Position numbers and translations under genes: made by a program. Positions 1-5,361 of a stretch of 5,361 nt of DNA are shown piece after piece. Position 1 is the first letter of the stretch; each line of letters begins with the position of its first letter. The stretch covers positions 1 through 5,361 of the forward strand of contig JAISBQ010000225.1 in NCBI GenBank assembly GCA_031266115.1, in the 5' to 3' direction. Under the pieces are notes generated by a model. The model did not search any database. It saw only the letters and a program-made list of their open reading frames with translations, and was not told the origin of the DNA. Source of the stretch: Bifidobacteriaceae bacterium. Lineage in GTDB: Bacteria > Actinomycetota > Actinomycetes > Actinomycetales > WQXJ01.

Positions 1-2
1 AA

Positions 3-176
3 CCCCCCAACCACACCGCCACACACCCCCACCACACCTACAAGGGCAACACCAGCCACAACACCACGACCAGACACCCCAGGCCTCCCTTCTCACAGGT
101 CACATCGGGATACGGCAACCACCAATTCGACGGGTCTCAGGCAGCCTGGCACAAGGTCGTCGACTTGGAGACGTAG
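3..176 (+). CDS. 3' end of an unidentified plus-strand gene, partial
   Basis: An open frame enters from the left edge and ends at TAG 174-176, giving about 57 residues. I do not recognise the product. The first half is rich in His, Thr, Pro and Asn, like a linker. The last part reads VTSGYGNHQFDGSQAAWHKV and then ends VDLET, which looks like folded protein. In the last 28 codons the G+C pattern is third position about 79%, first about 57% and second about 39%, as expected for genuine coding in a high-GC genome. This pattern is the main reason for calling the frame. The adjacent frame also gives a natural-looking peptide up to a stop at 263-265, so the gene may be frameshifted here. It converges on the lipoprotein gene. 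The first 38 bases contain no T, so composition alone could inflate the signal. Confidence 0.4.
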   Translation, partial: PPNHTATHPHHTYKGNTSHNTTTRHPRPPFSQVTSGYGNHQFDGSQAAWHKVVDLET

Positions 177-541
177 CCACGTTACCACTCGGATCTGCCG
201 AACACTCCAGCGCCTTCTACCCCGACGTCGGCACTACCCGCATCGATATCTCGGGATCATCCTGACAACCCCGCGCCGTCAGCCCATAGTGGGACAACGC
301 CCCCGACACCAAGGGAACTGACCTGATCGCCACTGCATAAGGCAGCGGTCTGAAACTGCAAGGCGATCTGAGAGCGATTCCGCCCCTCGGAGCCCATCAC
401 AACCCACTAGAACACGTCCGGACAGCCCCAACAGAACAACAACCACCAACGTCTCACGCAGTCACTCCGAAGGGGTAATCGCACAGGACAGATGATCCAT
501 CACCGCAAGCCGGAGTCCCGGCAATATCCCCTTGAGCCCCA
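177..541. other. Gap with no convincing gene
   Basis: This 365-base stretch lies between the plus-strand frame ending at 176 and the end of the minus-strand lipoprotein gene at 542. No frame on either strand combines a start, a ribosome binding site and coding-like codon use. Bases 177-262 read as a plausible peptide (ending GTTRIDISGSS) in a frame offset from the upstream partial gene, possibly a frameshifted tail of it. The rest shows only short open frames and a small hairpin at 509-522. I see no tRNA, repeat array or insertion-sequence end. Confidence 0.5.
509..522 (-). terminator. Weak hairpin after the lipoprotein gene
   Basis: GCCGG (509-513) and CCGGC (518-522) form a perfect 5-bp stem with a 4-base loop. 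It sits about 20 bases past the stop of the minus-strand lipoprotein gene, where a terminator would be expected. No T-run follows on the minus strand, so the case is only stem plus position. Hairpins this short are common by chance in GC-rich DNA. Confidence 0.2.
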
Positions 542-1219
542 TCAGTATCCTCTGGGGTTTGAGACACAACCCTGAGCAGTCGGGTCATCCATCGCCACTC
601 CGGAAGGCAGCAACGCCCACACTTGGCCGGCGGCGTCAGTCGTCACACCAGGCCTCGACTGCGCCTCCAGCAGCGCATCTTCGTACGACCCGTCTGGCCC
701 ATACTCGACCGACTGCCTTTCCTCCAGCTCGCGCAAGTCACTGACTGTGAAGCCCTCGGGGGCCAAGCCAGTGCGCACCAAGCACGCCACCGTCAGGACC
801 TCCATATCCTCATCATCGGGATTTACTAACCGGCTGTTATACAACTCCAGGATCCCGCCCATCCACGTGGTGTGGCATTCCTTGTCGGCAGAGATCTGGC
901 TTTGGGTGAACTCCACATCGGCCGAGGTGGTTAGGAACTCCTGCCCGGAGCTATCCAAAGGCTGGTACGACGCGTCGATCCCCGCATCAGCTAAGCACGC
1001 GAGAGTCTTTTCTTTCGCTTCGGTGAATTCGGCGACCGTAACCTCCCCGTCCGCCAACACACCCCGCACAAAATCGGATCCAGCCTCCTGGATCCCGCCG
1101 ACAGTCTCGACCGCAGGCCCCGTTTCCTGCTGTACCGACTGTCCACAACCAGCCAAGACCACAGCGCCGATGAGACCAACAGCCAACCAGACAGGCCGCG
1201 CGACGAGCGGCACCCGCAT
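542..1219 (-). CDS. Predicted lipoprotein of unknown function
   Basis: The product is 225 aa. The N-terminus has R2 and R8, then a hydrophobic stretch (about 9-22) ending in the lipobox LAGC with Cys25. This predicts signal peptidase II cleavage, lipidation and anchoring on the outer face of the cytoplasmic membrane. The mature part is acidic and mostly hydrophilic, with no further membrane segment. It has four more cysteines, C75, C115, C146 and C218, which could form two disulfides outside the cell. Segments such as VTVAEFTEAKEKTLACLADA (60-79) and VLTVACLVRTGL look like helices carrying the cysteines. The frame stays open upstream to 1372, but the start at 1219 puts the signal peptide at the N-terminus and has AAGGA six bases before ATG. 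I recognise no catalytic motif. The function is unknown; Cys-containing lipoproteins of this general look occur in actinobacteria. It shares a strand with the secreted-protein gene upstream, but the 254-base gap and hairpin suggest separate transcription. Confidence 0.85.
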   Translation of the reverse strand: MRVPLVARPVWLAVGLIGAVVLAGCGQSVQQETGPAVETVGGIQEAGSDFVRGVLADGEVTVAEFTEAKEKTLACLADAGIDASYQPLDSSGQEFLTTSADVEFTQSQISADKECHTTWMGGILELYNSRLVNPDDEDMEVLTVACLVRTGLAPEGFTVSDLRELEERQSVEYGPDGSYEDALLEAQSRPGVTTDAAGQVWALLPSGVAMDDPTAQGCVSNPRGY

Positions 1220-1277
1220 CCCATTTCCTTCCACTCGCAAGACACCATGCAGACCAACCCGCAGCAACACCGCCACA

Positions 1278-1289
1278 CACCGGCCGGTG
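1278..1289. promoter_or_regulatory. 12-bp perfect palindrome upstream of the lipoprotein gene
   Basis: CACCGGCCGGTG is a perfect 12-bp palindrome centred about 64 bases upstream of the lipoprotein start codon. The position would suit an operator for a dimeric regulator. On the minus strand, TTGCTG followed 17 bases later by TGTCTT lies between it and the start, but this is a poor match to a sigma-70 promoter. GC-only palindromes of this size also arise by chance in such genomes. Confidence 0.2.
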
Positions 1290-1397
1290 GCCTTCAGGAG
1301 ACAAGGGCCGCGCGCCAGTCCAGCCACACGGGACCCGCGACAGCATGGACCGGCACGCGGCCCCCACGACACCCCGCGGTCGCCGCAAACGGCTAGA

Positions 1398-1423
1398 GCC
1401 CGAGATCACCGGCCCTCTCGGGC
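1398..1423 (-). terminator. Hairpin downstream of the secreted-protein gene
   Basis: GCCCGAGA (1398-1405) and TCTCGGGC (1416-1423) form a perfect 8-bp stem around a 10-base loop. It lies about 50 bases beyond the stop of the minus-strand secreted-protein gene and well before the lipoprotein start. The stem is strong and correctly placed. On the minus strand the following bases are TCTAGCCG, with no U-run. High-GC actinobacteria often use terminators lacking a U-tract, so this remains a reasonable candidate. Confidence 0.45.
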
Positions 1424-1473
1424 AGTGACACGGGCAGCCGCCCATCCACAGCGACCGCAGGACCCTTGGAGGC

Positions 1474-1794
1474 TCAACCGAGCTGGTAGTCGCCGCCACC
1501 GAAGGTCGTATTCACTGGGCGGGTCGCGGTTGACGTGGCAACTGACCTCCATGCCCCGTAGGCCACCAGCCCGGCACTGCTGCCGTTCGAATAGTACTGG
1601 CGAGCCCGGAACTGGTACCCGTTCGAGCAGTAGGCGTTGGCCGTGACGTTCCAATCGCGACCCGACTGCACCATCGAGTTGATCGTGCATCCGGCCGCCG
1701 CCGCTGGCGCCGCAGCGGGAACCGCCACCACGAACCCGACGCCCACTGTGAGCGCGAAGGCAGCCACGCTGCCCAAGACCTTGTGCTTCCTCAT
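1474..1794 (-). CDS. Small secreted protein of unknown function
   Basis: The product is 106 aa. It starts MRKHK, a strongly basic n-region, followed by a hydrophobic core (about 6-25) and an Ala/Pro-rich stretch ending in AAAA at 31-34. This is a Sec signal peptide with likely signal peptidase I cleavage after Ala34. The mature part is about 72 residues. It has two cysteines (C36, C56), a Tyr/Asn/Ser-rich centre (YCSNGYQFRARQYYSNGSS, 55-73) and a Gly-rich end (FGGGDYQLG). I recognise no family. The two cysteines could form one disulfide in a small beta-rich extracellular domain, which is inference. The frame stays open to 2016, but GGAGAG lies five bases before the ATG at 1794 and only this start gives a normal signal peptide. 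AAGC at 33-36 is not a good lipobox, because the -3 position is Ala and the Pro/Ala run before it is atypical, so I favour a freely secreted product. Confidence 0.8.
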   Translation of the reverse strand: MRKHKVLGSVAAFALTVGVGFVVAVPAAAPAAAAGCTINSMVQSGRDWNVTANAYCSNGYQFRARQYYSNGSSAGLVAYGAWRSVATSTATRPVNTTFGGGDYQLG

Positions 1795-2313
1795 TGTTTC
1801 TCTCCATCCGATCAGGATCCAGAAGAGCGGTGAGGTTTCATCGCCCCAACCAACCGGTGTCAGAGACCGGCGGCAGCCAGGAGGATACCCCCTCGCAGCC
1901 TGTGGAGGGAGCACCTCGGACGTACCACGCGACGGGACGGAGTGCAGCGCCGCGCTCGCATCCTGCAGGAACGCGGGATAAGTAGAGCGAATCGAGTGAA
2001 CGAAGTACGGCCGCACCTACACACAACATTCACACGCATGGCGGTCCTAGTGTCTCCTGGACCGCACCCATATCACGGGAGCGCGGTCCAGGTCTAGGAG
2101 ACGCGCCGGTGATCACGGTATCTGGCGACTCGGCGGTTGTCGAAGAGCGGATCGCGCGGGTCGGTTGGGTCGCGAACGGGCGGGCTTGTCCCGCGTGCCG
2201 TGATCGCGAGACGGGGCCCAGTCGTGCGCCGTGAACTCGGGCCTGAGACGTGAGCCGCTCGACGTAGCTCGCGGATGCGCTGGCGGTGTCGGCGCCGTGG
2301 AAGAATCGCGGGC
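1795..2313. promoter_or_regulatory. Divergent intergenic region between the secreted-protein gene and serC
   Basis: This 519-base gap must hold the promoters of two divergent units: the minus-strand secreted-protein gene and plus-strand serC. I found no hexamer pair good enough to name a promoter on either strand. It contains a small inverted repeat CCGGT/ACCGG (1854-1858, 1866-1870) in the leader side of the secreted-protein gene, the large inverted-repeat cluster at 2041-2102, a long-range repeat pair GATCACGG/CCGTGATC (2111-2118, 2198-2205) and a small hairpin GCGGG/CCCGC (2180-2194). Open frames in it have no ribosome binding site or recognisable product, and I treat them as chance. Confidence 0.5.
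2041..2102. repeat. Nested and competing inverted repeats
   Basis: The heptamer GCGGTCC occurs three times in alternating orientation: forward at 2041-2047, inverted at 2059-2065 and forward at 2083-2089. The second and third copies extend to a perfect 10-bp pair, CCTGGACCGC (2056-2065) with GCGGTCCAGG (2083-2092). Outside it, GTCTCCT (2052-2058) matches AGGAGAC (2096-2102). The middle copy can pair with either flank but not both. The site could be a terminator, an operator or an RNA leader switch for serC, whose start is about 210 bases downstream. The sequence does not say which. Confidence 0.55.
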
Positions 2314-3396
2314 ATGCGTGCGTTCAACTTTTCTGCTGGGCCTGCCCAGCTCCCCTACGAGGTTCTCGAGCAGGCCGGACGTGAACTGTCCGATTGGCAG
2401 GGCTCGGGGATGTCCGTGATGGAGGTGTCTCACCGAGGTGCGGCGTTCATCGAGTGTGCCGCCCATGTCGAACGGGCGCTGCGCGACCTGCTGGCGATCC
2501 CAGACAACTACGCGGTGCTCTTTCTCCAGGGGGGAGCGTCCGCCCAATTCGCCGGTGTCCCTATGAACCTGACGGCGCCGGGCGACACCGTGGCCTTCCT
2601 CAAGACGGGATCGTGGTCCGGCAAAGCGATCGCGGCCGCGCGCGCCCAAGACGTCCACGCCGAGGTCATCGCCGACGAAGCAGCGTCCTCCTACACCACC
2701 GTCCCCGCGCCAGACAACTCCACCGTCCCACCGGCCGCCGCCTACCTGCACTACACCCCCAACGAGACCGTCGGTGGCGTCGAGTTCGGCTACGTGCCCG
2801 CCACCGGCGCCGTGCCCCTCGTCGCGGACATGTCCTCCACCATCTTGTCCAGGCCCATTGACGTCTCGCGCTACGGCGTGATCTACGCAGGCGCCCAGAA
2901 GAACATGGGACCCGCTGGCCTGTGTGTCGCCATCGTCCGCAAGGATCTGATGGGGCATGCCCGGTCCACCACGCCCAGCGTTCTCAACTACACGGCGATG
3001 GCGGCCGCCGATTCGATGCTCAACACCCCGCCCACGTTTGCGATCTACATACTCGGTCTGATCCTCGACTGGCTCACCGAGTCGGGTGGGCTCGCCGCCC
3101 AGGCCGAACGCAACCGCGTCAAAGCCGCGACGCTTTACGAGGCCATTGACACCTCGTCCTTCTACACCAACTCCGTGGCGCCAGATGCCCGATCCTGGAT
3201 GAACATCCCATTCACGCTGCCCGATCCGGCGCTCGACACCCCGTTCCTCGAAGGCGCCGACGCTGACGGCCTGACCAACCTCAAGGGACATCGATCCGTG
3301 GGCGGCATGAGGGCCAGCATCTACAACGCCATGCCCCTCGCCGGCGTCCATGCGCTGACCGACTACATGGCCGACTTTGCCGCCCGCTACGCCTGA
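2314..3396 (+). CDS. serC: Phosphoserine aminotransferase
   Basis: SerC is a cytoplasmic PLP enzyme that makes 3-phosphoserine from 3-phosphohydroxypyruvate and glutamate, the second step of serine synthesis. Related enzymes also act on the 4-phosphothreonine route to vitamin B6. The product is 360 aa, the usual length. It opens with the family signature FNFSAGPAQLP (4-14), followed by SHRG (39-42, Arg41 in the substrate site), the phosphate-binding turn GGASAQF (73-79), W101 stacking on PLP, HYTPNET (146-152), D172 facing the pyridine nitrogen, the Schiff-base lysine K196 in GAQKNMGPAG, NTPPT (237-241) from the partner subunit, and HRSVGGMRASIYNA near the end. All key residues are intact. 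The upstream ATG at 2275 adds an Arg-rich tail and is rejected. The ATG at 2314 begins at the family N-terminus and has GGAAGA about nine bases upstream. It resembles E. coli SerC more than the divergent mycobacterial form. It is probably co-transcribed with serA, 89 bases downstream. Confidence 0.97.
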   Translation: MRAFNFSAGPAQLPYEVLEQAGRELSDWQGSGMSVMEVSHRGAAFIECAAHVERALRDLLAIPDNYAVLFLQGGASAQFAGVPMNLTAPGDTVAFLKTGSWSGKAIAAARAQDVHAEVIADEAASSYTTVPAPDNSTVPPAAAYLHYTPNETVGGVEFGYVPATGAVPLVADMSSTILSRPIDVSRYGVIYAGAQKNMGPAGLCVAIVRKDLMGHARSTTPSVLNYTAMAAADSMLNTPPTFAIYILGLILDWLTESGGLAAQAERNRVKAATLYEAIDTSSFYTNSVAPDARSWMNIPFTLPDPALDTPFLEGADADGLTNLKGHRSVGGMRASIYNAMPLAGVHALTDYMADFAARYA

Positions 3397-3404
3397 CCGA
3401 CCGC

Positions 3405-3453
3405 CGGCGCAGACGGGCCCACACCTGTGCGCCGCGCCCACCTGCCCCAGGTG
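3405..3453 (+). promoter_or_regulatory. Two hairpins in the serC-serA gap
   Basis: The 89-base gap carries a 7-bp stem, CGGCGCA (3405-3411) with TGCGCCG (3428-3434), then a compact 6-bp stem with a 3-base loop, CACCTG (3439-3444) with CAGGTG (3448-3453). A second CACCTG at 3422-3427, in the loop of the first hairpin, could pair with the same CAGGTG instead. No T-run follows, so a simple terminator is unlikely. Partial termination, mRNA processing or stabilisation of the serC message are possible. Confidence 0.35.
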
Positions 3454-3485
3454 ACCATCGCCCACCACCCCAGATCGGAAAACCC

Positions 3486-4655
3486 ATGGCCTATCGCATC
3501 CGCACGCTCAACGCCATCAGCGACACCGGACTCACCCGCCTGCCCGCCAGCACATACGAGGTGGGCCCGGACGTCAGCGACCCCCACGCCATCCTCGTGC
3601 GGTCCGCGAACCTCCACGGCGAAGAGATCCCTGAATCGCTGCTCGCGGTGGCACGCGCCGGCGCTGGCACCAACAACATCCCGATCCCGGAGTTCTCCGC
3701 CCGCGGCATCCCCGTGTTCAATACTCCAGGCGCCAACGCCAACGCCGTCAAGGAGCTGGTGGTCGCGGCGATCTTCCTCGCGGCCAGGAACATCGTCCCC
3801 GCTGCGGCGTTTGCCCATCGGCTCGTGGGAGACGAGGCCGCCATGAACGCGGCCGTCGAGAAGGGCAAGAAGGCCTTCGCGGGCTTCGAATTGCCTGGGC
3901 GCACGCTCGGTGTCATCGGTTTGGGTGCCGTAGGTGTCGAGGTCGCCAACGCGGCCTCCAGCCTCGGCATGCGGGTGATCGGATTCGACCCAGCCGTCAC
4001 GGTCGAGCACGCATGGAAGCTGTCATCCCTGGTGGAACGAATCGCCGGCCTGGACGAACTGCTCCAGCGGGCCGACATCGTCACCATTCATGTCCCGCTC
4101 ACGCCGGGCACCCGTGGTCTGATCGGCACGGCGCAACTCGCGACAATGCGACCCTCCGCCGTGCTCGTCAACTTCGCGCGCGGGCCGATCGTGGACGAAG
4201 AGGCAGTGGTTGGCGCCCTGGAGTCACGGACCCTGCGCGGATACGTGTGCGACTTCCCCACCCCGGCGCTCAACACGCGGGCCAACGTGGTCACCCTGCC
4301 CCACCTGGGAGCCTCGACGGCCGAAGCCGAGGAGAACTGCGCCGTCATGGCTGTGGACCAGCTGCGCGGCTACCTCGAGAACGGGACAGTCCGCAACTCC
4401 GTCAACTTCCCCTCGGCCGATCTGGCACGGGCGCCTGGCACCACCCGGCTCGTCATCGTCAACTCCAACGTGCCCAACATGGTGGGCCAAATCTCGACGC
4501 TGGTTGCCCAGGCGGATCGCAACATCGCCGACCTGCTCAACAAGTCCCGCGGAGAACTCGCCTACACGGTGGTCGACCTGGACGACGACATCCCCACAGG
4601 CCTGTTGTCCCAAGTCAAGACCATTGATGGCGTGCTCGCCGCCCGTCTGGTCTAG
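3486..4655 (+). CDS. serA: D-3-phosphoglycerate dehydrogenase, short form with ACT domain
   Basis: SerA catalyses the NAD-linked oxidation of 3-phosphoglycerate to 3-phosphohydroxypyruvate, the committed step of serine synthesis. The product is 389 aa, near the E. coli length (about 410) and well short of the roughly 530-aa actinobacterial form with an extra intervening domain. The order is: substrate-binding half (1 to about 100); Rossmann NAD domain with GLGAVG (145-150) and D168 for the ribose; catalytic R232 in NFARGPIVD; catalytic H273 in LPHLGAS; linker with AVMAVDQLRGYLENGTVRNS; C-terminal ACT domain (about 320-389). In the ACT domain N328 and N346 align with the serine-binding N346 and N364 of E. 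coli, while E. coli H344 becomes N326, so serine feedback is plausible but unproven. The catalytic Glu expected near residue 260 is not evident: the loop reads VCDFPTPALN. ATG 3486 is preceded by CGGAA at close spacing. It likely forms an operon with serC. Confidence 0.95.
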   Translation: MAYRIRTLNAISDTGLTRLPASTYEVGPDVSDPHAILVRSANLHGEEIPESLLAVARAGAGTNNIPIPEFSARGIPVFNTPGANANAVKELVVAAIFLAARNIVPAAAFAHRLVGDEAAMNAAVEKGKKAFAGFELPGRTLGVIGLGAVGVEVANAASSLGMRVIGFDPAVTVEHAWKLSSLVERIAGLDELLQRADIVTIHVPLTPGTRGLIGTAQLATMRPSAVLVNFARGPIVDEEAVVGALESRTLRGYVCDFPTPALNTRANVVTLPHLGASTAEAEENCAVMAVDQLRGYLENGTVRNSVNFPSADLARAPGTTRLVIVNSNVPNMVGQISTLVAQADRNIADLLNKSRGELAYTVVDLDDDIPTGLLSQVKTIDGVLAARLV

Positions 4656-4663
4656 GACGATGC

Positions 4664-4676
4664 CGCCCGCCGGGCG
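4664..4676. terminator. Short hairpin between convergent serA and the RidA gene
   Basis: CGCCC (4664-4668) and GGGCG (4672-4676) form a 5-bp all-GC stem with a 3-base loop. They fill most of the 23 bases between the two converging stop codons, where a bidirectional terminator would be expected. There is no T-run on either strand. The support is position and perfect pairing only. Confidence 0.35.
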
Positions 4677-4678
4677 AG

Positions 4679-5167
4679 TCAGCCGATGAGGGCTATGGCC
4701 TCGACCTCGGTGGCGGCGCCGAACGGGAGCGAGGCGACCCCGACGGCCGAGCGGACATGTGCCGCGCGGGGGCCAAACACCTCGGCGAGCAGTTCACTGG
4801 CGCCGTTGGCAACAGCCGCATGCGCCGTGAAGCCCTCGGTCGCGTGGACAAACACGGTGACTTTCACGAACCCGGCCACTCTGCTCAGGTCGCCCAACCT
4901 CGCCTTGAGAGAGGCGATGATGCCAAGGCAGGCCAGCTGGGCTGAGGCGTAGCCGTCCTCGTCGCTGACATCGCGGCCCAGGGCCCCGGTGTACGCGACG
5001 GTGCCGTCACGCAGTGGCAGATGGCCCGACAGGTAGACCCGGCGTCCGTCGATCCGGACGGTGGTGTAGGCCGCCGCCGGCACCGGTGTGGGCGGCAATG
5101 TCAGGCCGAGGCGGGCAAGAGCGTCTTCGGGACGATGAGCTGGTGGGGTGGTCATGGGTGTCGCCAT
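4679..5167 (-). CDS. RidA family protein (YjgF/YER057c/UK114)
   Basis: The product is 162 aa from the chosen start. RidA-family proteins are cytoplasmic trimers; the founding members hydrolyse enamines and imines such as 2-aminoacrylate, made from serine by PLP-dependent dehydratases. This one belongs to the longer branch with an N-terminal helix (EDALARLGLTLPP, about 14-26). It has VYLSGHLPLRDG (44-55), YTGALGRDVS (59-68), the helix ending LGDLSRVAGFVKVTVFV (91-107), and the C-terminal signature HVRSAVGVASLPFGAATEVE (137-156). R139 matches the substrate-carboxylate Arg105 of E. coli RidA and E154 lies in the conserved E-x-E. The cysteine that follows the arginine in E. coli RidA is Ala141 here. 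True substrates of this branch are uncertain. Two starts are possible, ATG 5167 or ATG 5155; neither has a strong ribosome binding site. It is 25 bases downstream of another minus-strand gene, which suggests an operon, and it converges on serA. Confidence 0.9.
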   Translation of the reverse strand: MATPMTTPPAHRPEDALARLGLTLPPTPVPAAAYTTVRIDGRRVYLSGHLPLRDGTVAYTGALGRDVSDEDGYASAQLACLGIIASLKARLGDLSRVAGFVKVTVFVHATEGFTAHAAVANGASELLAEVFGPRAAHVRSAVGVASLPFGAATEVEAIALIG

Positions 5168-5192
5168 GGCGTCCAACCTACCGTCCCGAGCC

Positions 5193-5361
5193 TCACGATT
5201 CGTCGCGCAGGCGCGCCAACTCCTCCTCGACGATCGAATCGTCAAGCTTGGTGAAAATCGGTCGAGCGGCCGGAACAGGCTGTCCGGGCGGGATGGGCTC
5301 GCTGGACCATGGGGGGGTGTCGGAGTAGTCGCCCGTGATAATCGGGTAGCGGCGCTGCGGA
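5193..5361 (-). CDS. C-terminal 55 residues of an unidentified protein, partial
   Basis: A minus-strand frame enters from the right edge and ends at TGA (5195-5193). The visible part starts PQRRYPIITGDYSDTPPWSS, continues through a Pro-rich stretch (EPIPPGQPVPAARP) and ends in a charged helix-like tail (KLDDSIVEEELARLRDES). Codon choice is GC-rich at third positions, and the stop falls 25 bases before the RidA start, as in a typical operon pair. I do not recognise the family. The Pro-rich segment looks like a disordered linker leading to a short terminal helix. The start and any main domain are outside the window. Confidence 0.7.
   Translation of the reverse strand, partial: PQRRYPIITGDYSDTPPWSSEPIPPGQPVPAARPIFTKLDDSIVEEELARLRDES

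Noticed and set aside
1..60. Simple-sequence or CRISPR-like repeat
   Set aside because: The start is C/A-rich with no T in the first 38 bases, but there is no regular unit or spacer pattern.
1220..1372. N-terminal extension of the lipoprotein by 51 codons
   Set aside because: It would place the lipobox at about residue 76, while ATG 1219 has a good ribosome binding site and gives a standard lipoprotein signal peptide.
747..1646. 299-codon plus-strand frame over the lipoprotein gene
   Set aside because: The translation is Arg/Pro/Thr-rich and unstructured, and it crosses the lipoprotein gene, an intergenic gap and part of the secreted-protein gene.
1795..2016. N-terminal extension of the secreted protein by 74 codons
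   Set aside because: It buries the signal peptide inside the protein, has no ribosome binding site, and GGAGAG sits at the right distance before the internal ATG at 1794.
2041..2102. T-box or other named riboswitch
   Set aside because: GGGTGCGGTCC on the minus strand faintly recalls the T-box antiterminator sequence, but it does not match the conserved core and no specifier stem is visible.
2275..2313. Upstream ATG for serC
   Set aside because: It adds 13 mainly Arg-rich residues ahead of the conserved SerC N-terminus and lacks a convincing ribosome binding site.
2113..3468. 451-codon open frame antisense to serC
   Set aside because: It is a shadow frame: Gly, Arg, His and Val-rich low-complexity translation opposite an unmistakable serC, caused by high third-position GC.

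Overview
The window comes from a high-GC bacterium, most likely an actinobacterium. The coding frames use mostly G or C at third positions, the two small exported proteins have Ala/Val-rich signal peptides, and the RidA homologue is of the kind common in actinomycetes. The genus cannot be fixed from this sequence.

Layout. Positions 1-176 hold what looks like the 3' end of a plus-strand gene that begins outside the window. It is followed by about 365 bases with no convincing gene. Two minus-strand genes for exported proteins come next: a 225-aa lipoprotein of unknown function (542-1219) and a 106-aa secreted protein of unknown function (1474-1794). A 519-base gap (1795-2313), containing an elaborate inverted-repeat cluster, separates them from the divergent, plus-strand serine-biosynthesis pair serC (2314-3396) and serA (3486-4655). 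A RidA-family gene (4679-5167, minus) converges on serA across 23 bases. It lies 25 bases downstream of the 3' end of another minus-strand gene, which runs off the right edge (5193-5361).

How the genes work together. SerA oxidises 3-phosphoglycerate to 3-phosphohydroxypyruvate, and SerC transaminates this to 3-phosphoserine. These are the first two steps of the phosphorylated serine pathway; the phosphatase SerB is not in the window. SerA ends in an ACT domain, the usual site of serine feedback. RidA-family proteins hydrolyse reactive enamines and imines such as 2-aminoacrylate, which PLP enzymes make from serine. A RidA homologue beside serCA is therefore metabolically sensible, although it is transcribed separately.

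Most notable points. SerC is of the E. coli kind and SerA is a short form, whereas the textbook actinobacterial enzymes are a divergent SerC and a longer SerA of about 530 aa. SerA lacks an obvious catalytic glutamate at the usual place. Two intergenic regions (2041-2102 and 3405-3453) can fold in mutually exclusive ways. No mobile element, CRISPR array, rRNA or tRNA gene was seen, and nothing here amounts to a clear new multi-gene system.
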